Assembly: GCA_963782345.1 (NCBI GenBank)
Contig: CAWAJF010000004.1
Coordinates: 62,001 to 126,000 of the forward strand
Direction of reading: 5' to 3'
Length of the DNA stretch: 64,000 nucleotides
Origin: DASUPK01 sp963782345
GTDB taxonomy: Bacteria > Actinomycetota > Thermoleophilia > Solirubrobacterales > 70-9
Below are positions 58,370-64,000 of the stretch, in pieces. The notes below the pieces were generated by a model. It ran no database searches and was not told where the DNA came from. It saw only the letters and a program-made list of their open reading frames with translations. Numbering within the stretch: the first letter of the stretch is position 1; every line of letters starts with the position of its first letter. Made by a program: the position numbers and the translations under genes.

Positions 58370-58595
58370 GGCGGCCGGAACGATCCCAGATCACATCGGC
58401 CTCCGAGACGCCCTGCTTGCTCGCCTCCGCCTCCACCTCGCCCCAGGGGAGCTGGGCCTCGGGGAGGTCATCCCAGCGGGCCAGGTCGAGCGCCTCGAGA
58501 GCACCTTCCAACGCCGGCCCCCGGTGCTCTTCCGAGCGGAGCACCGCCCTGACTACCTCAAGCTGCTTATCGCTGAATCGGACGACCCACATCAC
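58299..58595 (-). CDS. Small hypothetical protein
   Basis: 98 residues, charged and soluble, beginning MMWVVRFSDKQLEVVRAVL with a basic tail (KSRVKRKGKQAA). No family recognised. It overlaps the start of the M28 peptidase gene by 71 nt in another frame, so one of the two starts may be wrong. Confidence 0.5.
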   Translation of the reverse strand: MMWVVRFSDKQLEVVRAVLRSEEHRGPALEGALEALDLARWDDLPEAQLPWGEVEAEASKQGVSEADVIWDRSGRHDEPAVPPIGTKSRVKRKGKQAA

Positions 58596-58675
58596 GGCCT
58601 CCTCAGTGACCTCTGGATTGCCCGGAAGCTAGAGCCGTAAACGGACGGAAGGGGAAAACTCCTGCAACCTGCGGT

Positions 58676-59965
58676 TTACACAGACTGCGAGTGGATTCGA
58701 ACCGCCTCGATGCGGTTCTCGCGGACCGACTCGACCCGGATCTGGAACCCGTCGGCGGTGATCAGATCCCCGCGCTTCGGCAGCCGCCCGAGCTCGCCGA
58801 AGACGTATCCCCCGATCGAGTTGTAGGCGTCGGTGTCGACCGGGAGCTCGATCCCGCGATCGGAGAGGTCGCCGAGAGAGACGTGTCCGCGGACGTACCA
58901 GTCGCCGTTTGCGAGCTGGCGGAGGGATCCGGCCAGCGGGTCGGTCTCGTCCTCGATCTCCCCCACGACCTCCTCGAGGATGTCCTCGACGGTGACGATC
59001 CCGACCGTCCTTCCGTATTCGTCCACGACCACGCCCATGGACGAGCGCTGCCGCTGCAGCTCGGTGAGCAGGTCGTCGAGCGGCTTGGTCTCGGGGACGA
59101 TCAGGGCGTCCCGGACCGCCGACTCGATCCTCGCCTCGGGCCCCTCGCTCATCATCAGCCGCACGAGCCGGAGCGCGTGGACCATGCCGCGGACACGGTC
59201 CGCGTTGCCGTTCTCGACCACCACCAGGCGGTTGTGGCCCGAGGAGATGCAGAGGTTGAGAGCGTCGGCGACGTTGGCCGAGTAGTCGACCGTGACCACC
59301 GCCGGAATCGGGGTCATCACCTCGCGGGCCTCCTGCTCGTGGAGGTGGAAGACGCCGCGGAGCATCACGGCCTCGCCAGGGTCGAGCTTGCCTCCGACCG
59401 CCGACTGCGAGATCAGCATCTGCAGGTCCTCCGAGGTCGGCTGCTCCTCCAGCTCGCCGGGGCGCACCCCGAACAGGCGCACGATCCCGTTGACGACCCA
59501 GGTCAGCCCGATCGTGAACGGCGCGCTGACCCGGCGGAACCAGCGCAGCGGGACGGCCAGGCCGCGCGCGGTCCCCTCCGGGCGCGAGATCGCGAGCAGC
59601 TTCGGGACCTGCTCACCGACCGAGATCTGCAGGGCGGTGACGAGGATGAAGGCGATCGCGACCGAGATCGTCACCGCCACACCGTGCGAGAGCGAGCCGA
59701 AGGCGGGCTTGATCAGCGAGGCAACCGCGGGCTCGACGAGCGCGCCGATGCCGATCGAGGCCATGGTGATCCCGACCTGACAGGCGGAGAGGTACTCATC
59801 GATCTGATCCAGCTCGGAGAGCACGATCGATGCCCGCTTGCTCCCCTCGCTTGCGAGCTGCTCGAGGCGCGAGCGGCGCGAGCGCACCAGCGCGAACTCC
59901 GCCGCCACGAAGACGCCGTTCACCGCGATCAGCACGAGCAGGAGGACGAGGAGGGCGGCCGTCAT
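58676..59965 (-). CDS. CNNM/CorC-type transporter-associated protein (DUF21-CBS-CorC)
   Basis: 429 residues. DUF21 membrane domain with about four spans (1-190), paired CBS domains (about 200-340, EVMTPIPAVVTVDYSANVAD and RSSMGVVVDEYGRTVGIVTV) and a C-terminal CorC_HlyC domain (GDLITADGFQIRVESVRENR). Often annotated hemolysin; the family is linked to magnesium/divalent-cation efflux. Ion unknown. Confidence 0.92.
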   Translation of the reverse strand: MTAALLVLLLVLIAVNGVFVAAEFALVRSRRSRLEQLASEGSKRASIVLSELDQIDEYLSACQVGITMASIGIGALVEPAVASLIKPAFGSLSHGVAVTISVAIAFILVTALQISVGEQVPKLLAISRPEGTARGLAVPLRWFRRVSAPFTIGLTWVVNGIVRLFGVRPGELEEQPTSEDLQMLISQSAVGGKLDPGEAVMLRGVFHLHEQEAREVMTPIPAVVTVDYSANVADALNLCISSGHNRLVVVENGNADRVRGMVHALRLVRLMMSEGPEARIESAVRDALIVPETKPLDDLLTELQRQRSSMGVVVDEYGRTVGIVTVEDILEEVVGEIEDETDPLAGSLRQLANGDWYVRGHVSLGDLSDRGIELPVDTDAYNSIGGYVFGELGRLPKRGDLITADGFQIRVESVRENRIEAVRIHSQSV

Positions 59966-60058
59966 GGTCGGTGCCCTGGTTCAGGCCGCCGGCTTGCGCC
60001 CGGTCGGGCGCGCGTACTTCGAGGGAGGTCGTCGTCAGTCACAGGCGACTGATCAAGG

Positions 60059-60621
60059 CTACCGGACCCCGTGGCGGCGCTTGTGGCGGTGCTTCTTGCG
60101 CTTTCGGTGACGGCCCGCAACGGCGCCCCCGGGCGGGGCCGGTTCGGGCGGGGCCGGTTCGGGCGGCGTGGCCGCGACCGGCGGATCGTTGTCCGGGCGA
60201 CGACGCGGTCGCCGATGATCTCCCGGGGCGTGCTCGGGGTGAAGCCGGCGGGTGCCGCGGGAAGTCCAAGTTCGGCCGAGCGCGCGACCAGCTCGGAGGC
60301 TGCCCGCTCGCAGACCGCCGAGATCGTCAGCGACGGGTTGACGCCGAGACTCGTCGGGATCGCAGAGGAGTCCATGCAGAACAGACCCTCGTAGTCGAAG
60401 GCCTCGCAGCGATGGTCGACGACACCAAGGTCGGCGGAGCCCGCCATTCTGCAGCCCCCCAGTGGATGGGCGGTATACGCGCCTCTCGTCTCGGAGAGCT
60501 TCAGGAAGCGGCCCAGCCCCGCCCTCGCGAGCACGCCCTCGATCGCGCTGTTCGCGGCCTCGCGAACGGCGACCGACTGCTCGGAGAGGTCGTAGTCGAA
60601 GAGGCCGATCCCGACCGGTCC
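60059..60621 (-). pseudogene. GMC oxidoreductase remnant (C-terminal domain only, frameshifted)
   Basis: The segment GPVGIGLFDYDLSEQSV through AHPLGGCRMAG and AIPTSLGVNPSLTISAV is the C-terminal domain of GMC oxidoreductases such as cholesterol oxidase. The FAD-binding N-terminal two thirds are absent: before about 60621 the frame loses all similarity. A frameshift near 60190 then moves reading into a Pro-rich segment (PPEPAPPEP) and a basic tail (AGRHRKRKKHRHKRRHGVR) ending at 60059. Decayed gene or assembly fault. Confidence 0.7.
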
Positions 60622-60639
60622 TGGACCGGTGCGGAGGAA

Positions 60640-60874
60640 GTCGCCTCGGCATCCTCGAGCTCCTCGCCAACGAGCCGGCCCGGACCGCCGCCGCGCTCGA
60701 CAAGTGCTTCTACTTCCAGAGCGACCGCTGGACCGGCTCGGGGGCGCTCCCCAGGCAACCGCGCCCCCGTCAGCTGGTGCGCCGGCGTCAGGCGCCGCGG
60801 CGGGAACGGTGGTCAAGCATCACCGCAAGAAGAAGTGCCGGCACCGCCGCAAGCGTTGCCACAAGCGTCGCTGA
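60640..60874 (+). pseudogene. Headless gene remnant with basic C-terminal tail
   Basis: Plus-strand text LGILELLANEPARTAAALDK, followed by CFYFQSDRWTGSG, reads like real protein but has no 5' part. After a frameshift near 60740 it continues as ATAPPSAGAPASGAAAG and a basic tail (KHHRKKKCRHRRKRCHKRR), stopping at 60874. The tail type matches other secreted proteins in the window. Parent family not recognised. Confidence 0.5.
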
Positions 60875-60910
60875 TGCGAGGGTGCTCCGAGCGAAGGGAG
60901 GAGCAACCCG
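60875..60910 (+). repeat. Dispersed hairpin repeat A, copy 2 (between convergent stops)
   Basis: 36 bp, 35/36 identical to 36757-36792. It starts right after the TGA of the plus-strand remnant and ends right before the stop codon of the pterin dehydratase gene, so it fills the whole intergenic space and could act as a bidirectional terminator. Confidence 0.85.
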
Positions 60911-61189
60911 CTATGCCAGCGATTCCACCTTCTTCGCGAGCTCGAAGTCGTTCTCGGTGATCCCGCCCTCCGAGTGGGTCGAGATCGCGACCTCGACCTG
61001 GCTCCATGAGATCGCGATGTCGGGGTGGTGGCCCATCTCCTCGGCGGGGCCGACGATGGAGTCGACGAACTTCACCGATCCGACGAAGTCCTCGCGGTCG
61101 AAGCTCTTGACGATGTACTCGCCGCGCTGGCGCCAACCGTCGAGACCCTTGAGGCCTTCCTTGATCTCCTCGTCGCTCAGAAGTGCCAT
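60911..61189 (-). CDS. 4a-hydroxytetrahydrobiopterin dehydratase (PCD/DCoH family)
   Basis: 92 residues. Signature GHHPDIAISWSQVEVAISTH holds the catalytic His pair, and LDGWRQRGEYIVKSF is the usual first strand pair. Recycles pterin cofactors or serves in molybdopterin-related roles in bacteria without phenylalanine hydroxylase. It diverges from the BtuF-like gene by 9 nt. Confidence 0.93.
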   Translation of the reverse strand: MALLSDEEIKEGLKGLDGWRQRGEYIVKSFDREDFVGSVKFVDSIVGPAEEMGHHPDIAISWSQVEVAISTHSEGGITENDFELAKKVESLA

Positions 61190-61198
61190 ATTCGTGGG

Positions 61199-62113
61199 GT
61201 GCGAATCGCGAGCCTGGTCCCGTCCGCAACCGAGATCCTATTCGCCCTCGGCCTGGGCGATCAAGTCGTCGCCGTCACCCACGAGTGCGACTACCCCGCG
61301 GAGGCCTCCGGCAAGCGTCATCTGACGCGAAGCCTCGTTCCCGACGACCTCACAGCGGGCGAGATCGACGCCGCCGTCCGGCGGTTGACCGGCGAGGGCA
61401 AGCATCTCTACGCCCTCGACGAGACGGCCCTGGCGGAGCTCGACGTCGACCTGATCGTCACGCAGGCGCTCTGCGAGGTGTGCGCCGTCTCCTATGAGGA
61501 CGTCGTCGCCGTGGCCGCCCGCCTGGAGGGCCGGCCGCGGGTGATCTCGCTCGACCCGGACGACCTCGGCGAGGTGCTCGATGACATCGGCCGGCTCGGC
61601 GAGGTCACGGGCGTCGATGACCGAGCCGAGGAGCTTCGCCTCTCGCTCGAGTCGAGGCTGCACGCGGTCCGCACAGCCGTCGAGGGCTCCGAGCGGCCGA
61701 CCGTCCTGCCGCTCGAGTGGCTCGATCCACCCTTCACCGGCGGCCATTGGGTCCCCGAGATGATCGAGGCGGCGGGCGGCGAGCCGCTGCTCTGCGTGCG
61801 TGGCGGCAAGTGCCCGACCGCGACCTGGGAGGAGATCGCGGCGTCGAACCCCGATGTGGTGGTCGCGATGCCCTGCGGGTGGGATGCCCTGCAGGCGAGG
61901 GCCGAGCTGGAGTCGCACTCCACCGAGGTCACGGCGACCGGCGCGGAGCGGATCTGGGCGGTCGATGGGGCCGCCTCCTTCTCCCGGCCCGGCCCGCGGC
62001 TGGTCGACGGCACCGAGCTGCTCGCGCACCTGCTCCACCCGGATAGGGTGAGCGTGCCCGATGGCGTGCCATACGAGCGGGTGCCCGCCGCCGCGCTGGC
62101 GGGCCGGAGCTAG
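61199..62113 (+). CDS. BtuF-like cobalamin/metal-chelate-binding protein without signal peptide
   Basis: 304 residues from GTG at 61199 (VRIASLVPSATEILFALG). This is the helical-backbone periplasmic-binding-protein fold of the ABC iron/cobalamin class, with VTHECDYP and a central long helix. No signal peptide or lipobox is seen, so it may be cytoplasmic, as in some actinobacterial BtuF-like proteins of unknown role. No transporter genes adjoin it. It ends 19 nt before the SRPBCC gene. Confidence 0.82.
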   Translation: MRIASLVPSATEILFALGLGDQVVAVTHECDYPAEASGKRHLTRSLVPDDLTAGEIDAAVRRLTGEGKHLYALDETALAELDVDLIVTQALCEVCAVSYEDVVAVAARLEGRPRVISLDPDDLGEVLDDIGRLGEVTGVDDRAEELRLSLESRLHAVRTAVEGSERPTVLPLEWLDPPFTGGHWVPEMIEAAGGEPLLCVRGGKCPTATWEEIAASNPDVVVAMPCGWDALQARAELESHSTEVTATGAERIWAVDGAASFSRPGPRLVDGTELLAHLLHPDRVSVPDGVPYERVPAAALAGRS

Positions 62114-62132
62114 ATCGAAAGAGGAGATCGGG

Positions 62133-62927
62133 ATGGGCTTGAACTGGGCCGAGCACAGCGTCGATATCGACGCCCCCATTGACACCTGCTTCGCCGCGAT
62201 CATCGACTACGAGACCTTTCCCTCCTGGCAGGGCGCGGTCGTCGACACCGAGGTGCTCGACTGGGATGGCAAGGGCCGCGGCAAGCGAGTCCGCCTGTTC
62301 GTCGACGCCAAGGTCCGCAAGGTCGATTACACGCTCGACTACAGCTACGACGAGCCTCAGCGGATCGAGTGGGACTTCGTGGAGGGCAACGGGATCAACG
62401 GCGCCGACGGCCACTACCTGTTCGAGGACCTCGGGAACGATCGCACCCGCGCGACCTACAAGCTCGGCCTCGAGGTCGGCATCCCGCTGCCCGGCCCGGT
62501 CGCCCGGCGCGCTCACAAGACAACCCTGAAGGGGTCGGTCGAGGACCTGAAGAAGGAGGCCGAGAGACGCGCCGCCGCATCGCGCCGGGCGAGCAACGGC
62601 AACCGCGCGAAGACGCGCGAGGACGCGCTGGCCGAGAAGGTCGGCATCAAGGAGCCGGCCCCGCAGAGACCAGCTCCGCCCCCTGAGACCGAGGAGTGGC
62701 CGCCGCATCGAGACTCGACCGCGGTTGCGGCCCTGCCCGTTCACGTGGCGGGACGGGCGGCAGCGCTGGGCCGCCGTGCGGCCGAAGAGGGAGTCCGCAC
62801 CGCGCGCGACGTGACCGAGGGCGCGGCGAGCGCCGGCTTCGGGGCGGCGCGCAGGGCCGTGGGGGCAGGCGTCGGGCTTGCCGGCGCAGTCACGGGCCGG
62901 CTGCGCGGGCTAACCCGCGACCGCTAG
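62133..62927 (+). CDS. SRPBCC-family protein with disordered C-terminal extension
   Basis: 264 residues from ATG at 62133 with GAGGAGA upstream. Residues 1-150 are a START/polyketide-cyclase fold (HSVDIDAPIDTCFAAIIDYE, FPSWQGAV). A Lys/Arg/Ala helix and Pro linker follow, then an Ala/Gly-rich region (VGAGVGLAGAVTGRLRGL) that could associate with membrane or protein. Ligand unknown. The 3' end overlaps the rhomboid stop by 18 nt. Confidence 0.8.
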   Translation: MGLNWAEHSVDIDAPIDTCFAAIIDYETFPSWQGAVVDTEVLDWDGKGRGKRVRLFVDAKVRKVDYTLDYSYDEPQRIEWDFVEGNGINGADGHYLFEDLGNDRTRATYKLGLEVGIPLPGPVARRAHKTTLKGSVEDLKKEAERRAAASRRASNGNRAKTREDALAEKVGIKEPAPQRPAPPPETEEWPPHRDSTAVAALPVHVAGRAAALGRRAAEEGVRTARDVTEGAASAGFGAARRAVGAGVGLAGAVTGRLRGLTRDR

Positions 62928-63755
62928 GGCCCCGGCGAAGGTCGCCACGATCATCAGCACGATCCCCACGAGCTCCAGGGTGAAGGCCGGCCGGCCGCTC
63001 ATCCGGCGCTCGACGTAGATCACCAGCAGCGCCGCGACCGCCCCGCCGATCAGCCCGCCGATGTGGCCGCCGATCGAGATCCCGGGGATCGAGAAGGTGA
63101 GCACGAGGTTGAGGACGATGAACAGCCCGAATTGCGAGGCCAGCTGCTCAACGCCGCGCCCGCGCGCCACCACGATCACCCCGGCCATCAGGCCGAAGAT
63201 CGCGCCCGAGGCGCCCACCGTGACTGTGTTCGGATCGAGGATCAGCACGCCGAGCGAGCCGGCGAGCAGCGAGACGAAGTAGATGCCGAGGAAGCGCGGC
63301 GTGCCGATGCCGGGCTCGAGGATGCTGCCCGCGACCCAGAGGACGTACATGTTGAGAAGCAGGTGGAGGAACCCGGCGTGCAGGAAGCCGCCGCTGATCA
63401 CCCGCCACCAGTCGCCGTTCGCGACCTCGGGACCGCGCAGGCCCGCGTCGTGGATCACGGACCCGCCGCCGCTGAACTGTCCCGCGCCGCCCCCGGCCAG
63501 CTCGACCAGGAAGACGATCACGTTGATCGCGATCAGGGCGATCGTCGCGGGCGTCTTGCCCGCCGTTGGACTGAAGGCGCCCTGGCCGACCCGGACCTTG
63601 GTCGTCTGGCTCGCGCACTCCGGGCAGCGCATTCCCACCGGGGTCGAGGTCATGCACTCGGGGCAGATCGGACGCCCGCAGTTCGAGCAGGAGACGCCTG
63701 TCTCCCGGCTCGGGTGGCGGTAACAGGTCTGGCGCTGCGTCTGAGTGGCCTCCAT
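62910..63755 (-). CDS. Rhomboid intramembrane serine protease with N-terminal zinc ribbon
   Basis: 281 residues. Residues 10-50 hold CxxC/CxxC pairs (CSNCGRPICPECM and CPECAS), a B-box/zinc-ribbon. Six spans follow. The catalytic Ser is in VGASGAIFGLMAG, the catalytic His in GGHIGGLIGGA, and LLNMYVLW and HLLLN are the conserved early helix features. It cleaves membrane proteins within the bilayer; the substrate is unknown. The zinc-ribbon fusion is common in actinobacteria. Confidence 0.93.
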   Translation of the reverse strand: MEATQTQRQTCYRHPSRETGVSCSNCGRPICPECMTSTPVGMRCPECASQTTKVRVGQGAFSPTAGKTPATIALIAINVIVFLVELAGGGAGQFSGGGSVIHDAGLRGPEVANGDWWRVISGGFLHAGFLHLLLNMYVLWVAGSILEPGIGTPRFLGIYFVSLLAGSLGVLILDPNTVTVGASGAIFGLMAGVIVVARGRGVEQLASQFGLFIVLNLVLTFSIPGISIGGHIGGLIGGAVAALLVIYVERRMSGRPAFTLELVGIVLMIVATFAGALAVAG

Positions 63756-63796
63756 CCGGGTGAGCCTAGATGAGATAGCTACCCGGCTTCGCCAGA

Positions 63797-63829
63797 AACG
63801 GCCGCCACAAACACCGCGGCCGGATCTAC
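63797..63829 (+). repeat. Dispersed hairpin repeat B, copy 2
   Basis: 33 bp, 30/33 identical to 45948-45980. Here the CGGCCGC and GCGGCCG arms pair perfectly around a 10-nt loop. It overlaps the stop codon of the last partial gene and could act as its terminator. Confidence 0.75.
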
Positions 63830-64000
63830 TCCACGGTCGCGCTGAGCAGGATCGGCGGAGTGGGCGTGGTCCGGCCCGGGTGAGGCTCCCTGGTCACCAT
63901 CACCTTGGTGCCGGCGGTGAGATGGCCGTCGACCGCGGTCATCGCGCGGCCGGAGTCGTCGGGGATGAAGTTGGACGAGGGCCGCAGACTCGACCCGTGG
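63826..64000 (-). CDS. Probable anti-sigma factor, RskA-type C-terminal end (5' part outside window)
   Basis: 58 codons are visible, open to the window edge. The text SSNFIPDDSGRAMTAVDG, then VMVTREPHPGRTTPTPPILL, resembles the extracytoplasmic beta-rich C-terminal domain of RskA-like anti-sigma factors, which typically ends with a VT-EP-GG--PT pattern. The zinc-finger and membrane span would lie beyond 64000. Stop TAG at 63828-63826. Confidence 0.6.
   Translation of the reverse strand, partial: HGSSLRPSSNFIPDDSGRAMTAVDGHLTAGTKVMVTREPHPGRTTPTPPILLSATVE

Noticed and set aside
1..64000. tRNA, rRNA, insertion sequences or prophage
   Set aside because: No cloverleaf-like sequence, rRNA core, transposase, integrase or phage structural gene was recognised; intergenic spaces are mostly too short.

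Overview
This is a GC-rich (visibly about 70 percent) bacterial chromosome segment. Start codons are often GTG or TTG, genes are densely packed with ATGA/GTGA/TTGA overlaps, and several secreted proteins end in basic Lys/His/Arg tails. Together with F420-type and Actinobacteria-type genes, this points to a deep-branching actinobacterium of the Thermoleophilia/Solirubrobacterales type (inference). I see no phage, insertion sequence, CRISPR array, rRNA or tRNA.

Layout. 1-5523: the 3' end of a penicillin-binding transpeptidase, a lipoprotein, an SRPBCC protein, an FHA protein and a partner-switching pair (SpoIIE-type phosphatase with kinase-like domain, plus STAS antagonist). 5583-10190 (minus): a nine-gene electron-transfer operon with ApbE flavin transferase, a P450-type ferredoxin, a ferredoxin reductase, a ferric-reductase-like membrane protein and five small membrane-anchored proteins that form duplicated modules. 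A divergent two-component system (10333-12446) sits at its head, and its kinase lacks a standard start codon. 12443-18857: a small anchored protein, a universal stress protein, a large GltB and small membrane proteins.

18919-34958: a nickel/hydrogenase island. A Fur-family regulator behind an 8-bp inverted repeat is coupled to a nickel/cobalt permease. Facing it is a fifteen-gene minus-strand operon (hypC, hypC-like, hypD, hypE, small and large subunits of a group 1h high-affinity [NiFe]-hydrogenase, NifU/four-Cys fusion, DUF5947-like, DUF6084-like, unknown 394-aa protein, maturation protease, hypA, hypB, SIS protein, hypF), with a clear TTGACA-17-TAGGTT promoter. Its likely role is oxidation of trace atmospheric H2 for survival, with Ni import and Ni/Fe(CN)2CO cofactor assembly encoded next door.

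34968-46624: small proteins, then amino-acid biosynthesis (lysA, hom, thrC, thrB) interrupted by a large secreted subtilisin-like/FG-GAP protein. 46618-58595: two paralogous anchored Gly-rich proteins beside an M23 endopeptidase, then lipid-catabolism genes (acyl-CoA dehydrogenase, thiolase, 3-hydroxyacyl-CoA dehydrogenase). The first two share a 24-bp operator-like element. Also here are a cell-wall-binding-repeat protein, a metallo-beta-lactamase-fold hydrolase, an F420 oxidoreductase, a DNA glycosylase and an M28 peptidase. 58676-64000: a CNNM/CorC protein, two headless gene remnants facing head to head, a pterin dehydratase, a BtuF-like protein, an SRPBCC protein, a rhomboid protease and the 3' end of a probable anti-sigma factor.

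Most unusual items: the duplicated small-protein modules of the flavin/ferredoxin operon; two dispersed hairpin repeats, each with one copy inside a reading frame; the shared lipid-gene operator; the apparent ATA start of the histidine kinase; and the recurrent CTAG shared stop codons of convergent genes.
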